Positions 1 through 5,037 of a stretch of DNA of 8,548 nt are shown one piece after another (the first letter of the stretch is position 1; every line of letters starts with the position of its first letter). The stretch is from positions 1 through 8,548 of the forward strand of contig JAJYWM010000229.1 in NCBI GenBank assembly GCA_021791455.1, written 5' to 3'. Source of the stretch: a bacterium (GTDB taxonomy: Bacteria; Chloroflexota; Dormibacteria; UBA8260; Bog-877). A model generated the notes under the pieces. That model had not been told where the DNA came from. It did not search any database and worked only from the letters and a program-made list of their open reading frames with translations. A program made the translations under genes and the position numbers.

Positions 1-12
1 TAACTTGCTTTG

Positions 13-29
13 CGCTAGTTAGGCTAGCG
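13..29. repeat. Inverted repeat, 6-bp arms, 5-nt loop
   Basis: CGCTAG (13-18) and CTAGCG (24-29) are perfect reverse complements around TTAGG. It may be the tail of a terminator or an operator of whatever lies left of the window. Nothing else supports a function, and a 6-bp arm could arise by chance. Confidence 0.3.
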
Positions 30-254
30 ATACGCGATGCGAATCGGCGGGCAGGGGGCGATGTTCTCCGACGCTCCCAGACTCTGACTCCAGCCGGGAA
101 CCCCAAGGCGAGAGTGGATTCTGCGTTGGCCGAGGTCGCGGATGGCTCGCGGTTTCCTCCCACGGACGTAGTCGATGCTCAAGGAGGAGGACCGCTTCCG
201 TGGAGCCCCGGATCCCGGGCCTGCTAGCAGCCCTGCTCGGGCCCCGGTGTCTAT

Positions 255-272
255 CGCCGGGCTTTCCCGGCG
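255..272. repeat. GC-rich hairpin, 7-bp stem, 4-nt loop
   Basis: CGCCGGG (255-261) pairs perfectly with CCCGGCG (266-272) around CTTT. The compact stem could act as a terminator for an upstream transcript or as a leader structure, but no T-run follows on either strand, so terminator activity is uncertain. Confidence 0.35.
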
Positions 273-395
273 GCCACGTTAGCCCCACCCGGTGCAGGTC
301 GGGCCACGAGGTTAACTATTTCGTAACCGGATCGTCACACGCGAGCGCGGGGACTCTGGGGTGCGAAGTGGTTAAGTGCGGGCAGCCGATAAAAG

Positions 396-411
396 GGGCC
401 CTCCAGGGCCC
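396..411 (+). repeat. Hairpin just upstream of the first pseudopilin gene
   Basis: GGGCCC (396-401) and GGGCCC (406-411) form a 6-bp stem with a TCCA loop. It ends 10 nt before the AGGGGG Shine-Dalgarno. In the mRNA it would sit immediately 5' of the ribosome site, where it could stabilise the transcript or tune initiation. The stem starts just after GATAAAA (388-394). Confidence 0.35.
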
Positions 412-421
412 GTGGTTGGTC

Positions 422-427
422 AGGGGG
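422..427 (+). promoter_or_regulatory. Ribosome binding site setting the start at 433
   Basis: AGGGGG lies 5 nt before a GTG at 433. The longer frame opening at GTG 376 has no comparable purine run before it and would add 19 residues without features. This site is the reason for choosing 433. Confidence 0.55.
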
Positions 428-432
428 TTCTT

Positions 433-1032
433 GTGCATCGCCGTGGACGGCTGAGTGCCAAAGCTGTGGGCGCGACCCGCGGCGGAGTTTGGCGGGGCTC
501 GGCGGGCCAGGCGATCACAGAGTTCGCACTGGTGGCGCCGATCTTCCTGTTTCTCATCTTCTCAGTGGTGAACGGGGGCCTATTCCTGTACGCCCGCGCC
601 GACATTCAGCACGCAGCCGACCTCGGTGCCGCGGAGATCGCCGCCGAAGGCAACACCCCCGCCACCGCCGACCAGGTCGCCATCCACCTGATGGATCAGG
701 CCGGTCTCTCCAACACCATCCTGACCCAGGTGACCAAGGTGACCCTGCAGCAGGAGGCCCAGGTCAAGAGCGGCGGCCAAGTGGTCCTCCAGCCCGACGC
801 CGCGGATCTGAACGTTTACCTCCCGGACTGCCAGCCGCTGGCCTACAGCTCCTGCGTTGTGTCCCAACCCTGGCCCCCGGCGGACCGGAATGTGGGCCAG
901 GGCGGTGGGCTCCAGGCCAGCCCGGACTTCGCCCAACTGACCATCTACTACACCTTCACGGCCATTGGAGGGGTGGCGACGTTCTCAGGGACGGCGTCGG
1001 TGGTGTTCCGCCTGCAGCCGCAGACACTGTGA
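433..1032 (+). CDS. TadE-like pseudopilin (Tad/Flp pilus minor subunit)
   Basis: 199 residues from GTG 433. After a basic N-terminus comes SAGQAITEFALVAP, a class III signal: cleavage is expected after Gly25, which leaves Glu30 at mature position +5 (the conserved Glu of TadE-like pseudopilins), followed by a hydrophobic helix at about 31-53. The rest is a predicted extracellular domain with two cysteines (PDC and SSC, codons near 830-857) that may form a disulfide. In known Tad systems such proteins are processed by the prepilin peptidase and join the pilus or its base. The gene overlaps the next by 4 nt (GTGA), so the two are probably translated together. An upstream GTG at 376 would give 218 residues. 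Family placement rests on the signal motif; the C-terminal part is not recognised. Confidence 0.8.
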   Translation: MHRRGRLSAKAVGATRGGVWRGSAGQAITEFALVAPIFLFLIFSVVNGGLFLYARADIQHAADLGAAEIAAEGNTPATADQVAIHLMDQAGLSNTILTQVTKVTLQQEAQVKSGGQVVLQPDAADLNVYLPDCQPLAYSSCVVSQPWPPADRNVGQGGGLQASPDFAQLTIYYTFTAIGGVATFSGTASVVFRLQPQTL

Positions 1033-1757
1033 GAAGGCACCAATCCGGCCAGTCACTGGTCGAGTTCGCCCTCCTGGTGCCGGTGCTGGTATTGGTATTC
1101 CTCGGCGCCTGGACCGGTGCGGCGCTGATCGCCAACAGCGACACCATCGGTCAGACCACCAGCTACGGGGCCCAGATCGCGGCCAGCGTGGGCAATGTCG
1201 GCTGCACCGGCTCCTCCTGCACCGCGGCATACTCCTGCCAGCAGGCCGCCAACGACCCCTGCGCCGCCGACGCCGAGATCATCGCCGCCATGGAGCCGGC
1301 CCTGCAGCACCAGCTGTCCAACACACAGGTGGTGGAGATCGACATCTACCGACCTCAGTCGTGCGGCAGCCTCAACCCCTCCCCCTCGACCACGCCCCCT
1401 CCATGCCCGGCGACTCCGGATGGGGCGCTGGTCGGCGCGCCCATCGGACCCGACCCTTCGGCATCGACGGCGACCTGCGGCACAGGTGGCGAATGTGTGG
1501 ACGAGTACCGCTGGTGCGCCGCCACCAGCAGCTGGGACCTGGTGGATGGGCTTCCCGCCACCAGCCGAACCGGCAGCGGCAGCTGCACCACCGGGGGGAT
1601 CGCCCCCTACACCCTGGACCTCAGGGTTCAGGCCCACCCCAGTGAGGCCGCCATCGGGGTGTCGATCACCTTCACCTTCACCTCCCCGGGCCTTCCCTTC
1701 TTCACCCAGACCGACACCCGCTACACGGCCATAACCCTGCCCCCATCGGAGAACTGA
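1029..1757 (+). CDS. TadE-like pseudopilin, cysteine-rich
   Basis: 242 residues from the GTG at 1029, which overlaps the previous stop as GTGA. The short N-terminus MRRHQSG is followed by QSLVEFALLVPVLVLVF: predicted prepilin-peptidase cleavage after Gly7, with Glu12 at mature +5 and a membrane helix at about 13-34. The extracellular part has ten cysteines in two clusters: four between 1200 and 1265 (GC, SC, SC, PC) and six between 1360 and 1590 (SC, PC, TC, EC, WC, SC), with a Pro/Ser/Thr-rich stretch between. This points to a multiply disulfide-bonded surface domain. The signal motif and position between a TadE and a TadG-like gene support the family; the cysteine-rich domain itself is not one I recognise. 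Confidence 0.8.
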   Translation: MRRHQSGQSLVEFALLVPVLVLVFLGAWTGAALIANSDTIGQTTSYGAQIAASVGNVGCTGSSCTAAYSCQQAANDPCAADAEIIAAMEPALQHQLSNTQVVEIDIYRPQSCGSLNPSPSTTPPPCPATPDGALVGAPIGPDPSASTATCGTGGECVDEYRWCAATSSWDLVDGLPATSRTGSGSCTTGGIAPYTLDLRVQAHPSEAAIGVSITFTFTSPGLPFFTQTDTRYTAITLPPSEN

Positions 1758-1759
1758 GC

Positions 1760-3763
1760 ATGTCGCAAGCCGCACCCGTCCGCCGCCGCTGGAGCCAGTC
1801 CAGGTCTGGGCAGGTGATGGTGATCTTCGCCCTCTCCGCGGTGGTGCTCTTCGCTCTCATGGGGCTGGCCATCGACGCGGGCATCTCCTACCTCCACAGT
1901 GACCTCCAGCAGCGGGCCGCGGCCGCTGCCGCCCTTTCCGGGGTCGCCTACCTGCCCGGCGACACCGCGCAGGCGACCCAGGAGGCGCTGCTAACGGCGC
2001 AGCGGGACGGCTACCCCAACACCTCACCGGACAAGGTGGTGGTCACCGAGCCCACCACCAACGAGCTGGAGGTGGCCATCACGGCCCCGGCCCCGGTGTA
2101 CTTCATGGGCCTTCTGGGTTTCGGGACCCACAACGTCACGGCCTATGCCACCGCCGAGTACCTGCCGCCCATTCAGATGGGGCAGCCGGGAAACCAGCTG
2201 GGGACCATCGAGTCACAGGTCGGGAGCGGGGGCAACAACTACTACTTCCTGCGCACCGAGGGTTGGGGCAATCCCCGTTCCGAGGGGGACGCCTTCACCC
2301 CCACCCCCACCGAAACGGCCAGCAGCTGCCCGCCGGCCGGCAGCTGCACCGCCAATCCCCCCGACGTCCACCAGATCAGCTGCATCGACGGCACCGACAC
2401 CTGCTATCCCAACGCTGATGGGCTGCTGGTCAACGACACCGGCGGGTACAACTACCTGATCTGGGTGCCGGCCGGGACCACCGCCGACATCCAGGTGTAC
2501 AACCCGAGCTTCGACCCGGGCACCGACAACAACAACACCGTCAACACCTACCACGACGATGACGGCAGCTTCCCGACGCTAGGTAGCTACAACCAGAGCG
2601 TGCGCGCAACCGACTACGCCGCCATGGGCTTCACCCTCTACGCGGTACCGGTGCTGTACTCGCGGCAGAGTGACGTGCCCCTCCTCCAGGACGTCTTCTG
2701 CCCCTTCAACGCCTACAACCTGGACCGGAATCAGCTGGGGTACTCGTACTACGAGGCCACATCGAGCGGCAATGGCTGCGACAACCCCAGGACCGCCAGT
2801 GCCACGCAGATAACTCTCCCTGCGGCGACCGCCCCCCCCGTCTTCCACAGCTGGATCTCGCTCAATCAGTACGCGGTGAGCGCCCCGGCCGCCGAGGCCA
2901 ACCTCTTCTACAGGTCCTTCTACGACCCTACCGCGCTCTCCACCTACGGGACTGACATCGGCGGTGTCTACTACCTCGCCGGAGGCAGCGGGGGAAGGTA
3001 CTTCCGCCTCCGGGTCGACACCCTGGCGTGGGACGGAGCGGTGATCAACCAACAGGACACCACCAACTCCCCATCGGTGAACAGCAGCAGCGGCAGCCCG
3101 GATGGCTACCCGTACGCCCACGACGCCTACGCCCTGCAGGTGGTCACCCCCATGGGCGGTTCCGGCAACTGCGCCGCAGGTGGCGCCTCGGCGTGCACGG
3201 TGTCGGCGCTGGCGGACATGGCCCTTTACACGCCCATCAAGTCCGGGAGCACATCGCTCTCCTTCGACGTACCTCTCTTCTACCTCCCCACCGCCTACGC
3301 CGGCAAGGTGATCTCGGTTAGGGTCTTCGACCCGGGGGACGTGGGCGGCGATGCCTACCTGGGCATCCAGCAGCCGGAGTACACCAGCAGCAGCTCAGGC
3401 AACCCCGTGGCGGTGCAGTTCGCCTCCCTGCTGGTGGGCAGCAACGGGCCGGAGGCGGACAACCTGGGAACCAGCCTGGGAGCGGGAGGCAACACCCCGA
3501 TCGCCGTCAACGGCGGGAGCTTCTCCTACGGTTCGGACTCCGCCGTGATCCAGACCAGCAAGGGGGGAGGTGCGATCTACAACGGCCAGTGGGTCCAGTT
3601 CAACATCCAGGTGCCCTCCGATTACCAGGCGGCGGGCACCGGCACCAACCCGGGGTACTGGAGCCTCTGGTACGGGGTTGGCCCGAACACCACCGCCGGG
3701 GACACCATCACCGTGGAGGTGCAGTACCTGGGCAGCCCGGTTCACCTCCTCCCGGGCTCCTGA
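1760..3763 (+). CDS. TadG-like pilus-associated surface protein
   Basis: 667 residues. The ATG at 1760 is 2 nt after the previous stop, with GGAG (1748-1751) 8 nt upstream. Basic residues 7-15 precede SGQVMVIFALSAVVLFALMGLAIDAG, the TadG N-terminal (PF13400-type) membrane helix at about 19-41. Unlike the two TadE genes it has no Glu at +5, so it is probably an uncleaved anchor. Residues 42-135 are an Ala-rich helical linker typical of the family. The large extracellular remainder has two DPG segments (FDPGTD near 251, FDPGDVGG near 523, the latter after a YLP...YAGK segment) and a C-terminal block (WVQFNIQVPSDY, then WSLWYGVG, then GSPVHLL) that I recognise from large Tad-associated proteins of Gram-positive and Chloroflexota-type genomes. 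Eight cysteines suggest disulfides. It probably acts on the cell surface with the preceding pseudopilins. Confidence 0.75.
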   Translation: MSQAAPVRRRWSQSRSGQVMVIFALSAVVLFALMGLAIDAGISYLHSDLQQRAAAAAALSGVAYLPGDTAQATQEALLTAQRDGYPNTSPDKVVVTEPTTNELEVAITAPAPVYFMGLLGFGTHNVTAYATAEYLPPIQMGQPGNQLGTIESQVGSGGNNYYFLRTEGWGNPRSEGDAFTPTPTETASSCPPAGSCTANPPDVHQISCIDGTDTCYPNADGLLVNDTGGYNYLIWVPAGTTADIQVYNPSFDPGTDNNNTVNTYHDDDGSFPTLGSYNQSVRATDYAAMGFTLYAVPVLYSRQSDVPLLQDVFCPFNAYNLDRNQLGYSYYEATSSGNGCDNPRTASATQITLPAATAPPVFHSWISLNQYAVSAPAAEANLFYRSFYDPTALSTYGTDIGGVYYLAGGSGGRYFRLRVDTLAWDGAVINQQDTTNSPSVNSSSGSPDGYPYAHDAYALQVVTPMGGSGNCAAGGASACTVSALADMALYTPIKSGSTSLSFDVPLFYLPTAYAGKVISVRVFDPGDVGGDAYLGIQQPEYTSSSSGNPVAVQFASLLVGSNGPEADNLGTSLGAGGNTPIAVNGGSFSYGSDSAVIQTSKGGGAIYNGQWVQFNIQVPSDYQAAGTGTNPGYWSLWYGVGPNTTAGDTITVEVQYLGSPVHLLPGS

Positions 3764-3767
3764 GGGT

Positions 3768-3792
3768 GGGGGCTGGGGAGCCCCCAGCCCCC
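3768..3792. terminator. Hairpin terminator between convergent genes
   Basis: An 11-bp perfect stem (GGGGGCTGGGG at 3768-3778 with CCCAGCCCCC and one more C, 3782-3792) closes a 3-nt AGC loop. It lies 4 nt after the TadG-like stop and 7 nt before the groES stop on the other strand, so it can serve both transcripts. No T-run follows in either direction, so it is a strong hairpin but not a classical intrinsic terminator. Confidence 0.6.
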
Positions 3793-3799
3793 GCCTCTC

Positions 3800-4099
3800 T
3801 CAGGCGGCGCGTCCGCTTCTGGGGCGGAGCACCGCCAGCAGGTCTCCCGCCTCCAGGATCAGGTGGTCCTGGCCCTCCAGCTTGAGTTCGGTCCCGGAGT
3901 ACTTGGGGAACAGGACCAGGTCACCGGGGTGGACCTTGATCGTCTCCTCGTCGTCTCCCACCGCCACCACCTCGCCCCTCTGGGGCTTCTCCTTGGCCGT
4001 GTCGGGGAGGACCAGCCCGCTGGCGGTCACGCTCTCCTCCTCGACCAACTTCAGCAGCACGCGGCTGCCCAGTGGCGTCACCTCTGGTTCCTCAGTCAT
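3800..4099 (-). CDS. groES: Co-chaperonin GroES (10 kDa chaperonin)
   Basis: 99 residues, normal GroES length. GroES caps the GroEL folding chamber in the cytoplasm. The mobile-loop region is seen as ASGLVLPDTAKEKPQRGEVV (about 26-45), and the C-terminal half has the signature GDLVLFPKYSGTELKLEG (about 59-76) and a LILEAGDLLAVL ending. Two ATGs are close together: 4105 lies 1 nt from AGGAGG, while 4099 lies 7 nt from it, so 4099 is preferred. It is the last gene of the ArsR-glutaredoxin operon, 64 nt after the glutaredoxin stop. No groEL follows, since the next gene is convergent. I see no CIRCE (HrcA) operator. It could be a second, specialised copy or the only groES with groEL elsewhere. 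Confidence 0.95.
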   Translation of the reverse strand: MTEEPEVTPLGSRVLLKLVEEESVTASGLVLPDTAKEKPQRGEVVAVGDDEETIKVHPGDLVLFPKYSGTELKLEGQDHLILEAGDLLAVLRPRSGRAA

Positions 4100-4106
4100 C
4101 GCCATG

Positions 4107-4112
4107 CCTCCT
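4107..4112 (-). promoter_or_regulatory. groES ribosome binding site
   Basis: On the minus strand AGGAGG is followed 7 nt later by ATG 4099, an ideal spacing that decides the start. A CTCC just upstream (separated by AAA) could pair with GGAG of this site in a small 4-bp hairpin. Confidence 0.6.
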
Positions 4113-4144
4113 TTGGAGCTATCTTCCCCGCCTTTTCCTAATTG

Positions 4145-4158
4145 GGCCCCGCCGGGCC
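4145..4158 (-). repeat. Short GC hairpin between glutaredoxin and groES genes
   Basis: GGCCC (4145-4149) and GGGCC (4154-4158) form a 5-bp stem with a 4-nt loop, directly after the glutaredoxin stop on the minus strand. It could attenuate or process the transcript between the two genes. It is weak and has no T-run. Confidence 0.25.
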
Positions 4159-4163
4159 GCAGC

Positions 4164-4421
4164 TCAGTTGAGTCCCAGGAGCCGATCGATGGCCCGCTGG
4201 TCGAAACCCACGACCGGCCTGCCGTCGATCTCCACCACCGGAACTCCCATCTGCCCGGTGCGGCGCACCAGGTCGCGAGCGGCGGCGGCGTCGCGGGAGA
4301 CGTCGACCTCGCGGTAAGGGACCCGCTGCTGCCGCAGGTACTGCTTGGCCCGCTGACACCAGGGGCAGGTCGGAGTTGTGAACACCAGAACCCGATGGGG
4401 CTTGGTAGCGGTCTGGGGCAT
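4164..4421 (-). CDS. Glutaredoxin-like protein (CPWC, YruB/NrdH type)
   Basis: 85 residues forming a single thioredoxin fold. VLVFTTPTCPWCQRAKQYL contains the redox pair Cys19-Pro-Trp-Cys22. TGQMGVPVV carries the cis-proline (Pro61), and VVGFDQ (71-75) is the usual C-terminal motif. It is a cytoplasmic thiol-disulfide oxidoreductase; proteins of this type reduce protein disulfides or mixed disulfides using glutathione, mycothiol or thioredoxin reductase, and which applies here cannot be told. The ATG directly follows the TAG stop of the ArsR gene (TAGATG), with AGGAGGAG 5 nt or so upstream inside the ArsR coding end, so the two are translated together. The pairing suggests that the thiol chemistry and the regulator belong to the same response. 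NrdH is an alternative name, but no ribonucleotide reductase gene is near. Confidence 0.88.
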   Translation of the reverse strand: MPQTATKPHRVLVFTTPTCPWCQRAKQYLRQQRVPYREVDVSRDAAAARDLVRRTGQMGVPVVEIDGRPVVGFDQRAIDRLLGLN

Positions 4422-4802
4422 CTAGGCTCCTCCTGGGGTTGACCCGGTGGCCGACGCGGGCGCCTCACCGGAGATCCGGCGGCTTCCCACGATGGCCTCG
4501 ATGATGTCGCAGGCCTCGGCGATGCGAGGCTCGGTTAGCCGATAGAGGACGGTGGTGCCCTGGCGGCGGCTGTCAACCAGGAGGGCCGACCGGAGCACCG
4601 AGAGATGCTGGCTGCAATTGGCCAGGGTGATCCCCAGACGGTCAGCCAGCTGCCCCACGGAGAGCTCCTGGGCCCGCAGCGCATCCAGAAGCATCAATCG
4701 CTTGGGATCCGTGAGGACCTTGCAGATCTCCGCGTGGCGGCGGTAGGTGTCCTGTCGTGCCTGCGGAGTGTTCCTAAGGCTGCTGGTAGAAGACAACTGC
4801 AC
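4422..4802 (-). CDS. ArsR/SmtB-family winged-helix transcriptional regulator
   Basis: 126 residues from GTG 4802, normal for the family. The order is an N-terminal helix with KVLTDPKRLMLLDALR, the helix-turn-helix SVGQLADRLGITLANCSQHLSVL, and the beta-wing RQGTTVLYRL, then a last helix IAEACDIIEAI. The metal-binding ELCVCDL box of ArsR is absent (here ELSVGQL). Three cysteines remain: Cys27 (EICKVL), Cys63 in the recognition helix (NCSQHL) and Cys98 (EACDII). Cysteines in the first and last helices recall thiol or persulfide sensors such as BigR and SqrR, but the spacing is not the same and this is inference. An ATG at 4856 would add 18 hydrophobic residues, but it has no ribosome site and lies inside the inverted repeat. 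GTG 4802 sits 7 nt after a -10 box, fitting a leaderless mRNA. It probably represses its own operon, and perhaps the divergent carotenoid genes. Confidence 0.9.
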   Translation of the reverse strand: MQLSSTSSLRNTPQARQDTYRRHAEICKVLTDPKRLMLLDALRAQELSVGQLADRLGITLANCSQHLSVLRSALLVDSRRQGTTVLYRLTEPRIAEACDIIEAIVGSRRISGEAPASATGSTPGGA

Positions 4803-4808
4803 GCTAGG

Positions 4809-4837
4809 AGGATAGCAAAGATAAGTTAGTTGCGCAA
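4809..4837 (-). promoter_or_regulatory. Predicted promoter of the arsR-glutaredoxin-groES operon
   Basis: On the minus strand TTGCGC (4837-4832) and TATCCT (4814-4809) are separated by exactly 17 nt. The expected transcription start, 7 nt after the -10 box, is the G of GTG 4802, so the mRNA would be leaderless. The -35 box is half of an 8-bp palindrome, TTGCGCAA (4830-4837). The region is less GC-rich than its surroundings. Confidence 0.45.
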
Positions 4838-4853
4838 GCAGCCAAATAGTCAC

Positions 4854-4875
4854 CATGAGTTCTCAGTAACTCATG
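4854..4875. promoter_or_regulatory. Perfect inverted repeat, candidate operator
   Basis: Arms CATGAGTT (4854-4861) and AACTCATG (4868-4875) are perfect reverse complements around CTCAGT. Two 8-bp arms with a 6-nt spacer (22 bp) fit a dimeric winged-helix repressor. It lies between the divergent arsR and carotenoid genes, upstream of the arsR promoter and over the likely -35 region of the carotenoid promoter. It is the best operator candidate in the window; the ArsR regulator next door is the obvious but unproven ligand. Confidence 0.55.
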
Positions 4876-4884
4876 CGCTAAGCT
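4856..4884 (+). promoter_or_regulatory. Weak candidate promoter of the carotenoid operon
   Basis: TAAGCT (4879-4884) as a -10 box lies 17 nt after TGAGTT (4856-4861). The boxes match only partly. Support comes mostly from position: the -35 part is the left arm of the inverted repeat, so a bound repressor would block it, and a start near 4891 would follow. Confidence 0.25.
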
Positions 4885-5037
4885 ACTCACCGTGCAAGAC
4901 GTATGCATTCCGAGTGCTCTCTTGAGGAGCTCACCCAGTGACGGGAGTGCCCGCCGAGCGGTCCTTCCACGATCTATCCCGAGGCCTGCTGTCCGGCCAG
5001 CCGAACTCCAGCCCCACGGGGCTCGGCCCGGCAGCTG
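4876..5037 (+). other. 5' leader of the carotenoid operon, with conflicting short frames
   Basis: About 160 nt precede the first carotenoid ATG (5038), which has no Shine-Dalgarno of its own. Three short frames are open here. GTG 4892 opens 48 codons ending at TGA 5036-5038, overlapping the ATG as TGATG. ATG 4903 opens 12 codons ending at TGA 4939-4941. GTG 4938 has a good GAGGAG (4924-4929) 8 nt upstream and runs 60 codons to 5120, out of frame with the cyclase. The third has more G/C at codon third positions than the first. None encodes a recognisable protein. They may be leader peptides, translational-coupling devices, or signs of a 1-nt error. Confidence 0.35.

Larger units (their letters stand above)
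1..432. other. Non-coding upstream region of the tad-like cassette
   Basis: I see no convincing gene here. Two open frames cross it (19-288 on the minus strand, 200-454 on the plus strand), but their predicted peptides are low-complexity, Arg/Pro/Gly/Ser-rich and lack any recognisable fold. The region holds three short inverted repeats (listed separately) and a Shine-Dalgarno at its right edge. I found no sigma-70 promoter with both boxes well matched. GATAAA at 388-393 is a possible -10 box but has no good -35 box. I saw no tRNA, CRISPR or riboswitch core. The region is long enough to hold the promoter and 5' leader of the pseudopilin genes. Confidence 0.6.

Noticed and set aside
19..288. 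Minus-strand frame of 89 codons at the left edge
   Set aside because: Low-complexity product, no ribosome site that stands out, and no motif.
376..432. GTG 376 as start of the first pseudopilin
   Set aside because: There is no Shine-Dalgarno before it; AGGGGG sits 5 nt before GTG 433.
489..1028. Extension of the second pseudopilin frame upstream of 1029
   Set aside because: It overlaps the first TadE-like gene in another frame, its sequence is Arg/Pro/Gly-rich, and GTG 1029 gives a perfect short class III signal with a GTGA coupling.
1053..1775. Long minus-strand open frame (240 codons)
   Set aside because: It is antisense to the second TadE-like gene and the predicted product is Gly/Arg/Val-rich low complexity. 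High-GC genes commonly leave such open shadows.
2579..3121. Minus-strand open frame of 180 codons
   Set aside because: It is the shadow of the TadG-like gene; no recognisable motif and unusual composition.
4803..4856. ATG 4856 as start of the ArsR gene
   Set aside because: No ribosome site, an atypical hydrophobic tail, and the ATG falls inside the 22-bp inverted repeat and upstream of the best promoter.
4905..4935. GAGTGCTC resembling half of a CIRCE heat-shock operator
   Set aside because: The matching TTAGCACTC arm at 9-nt spacing is absent, and it lies on the carotenoid side, not before groES.
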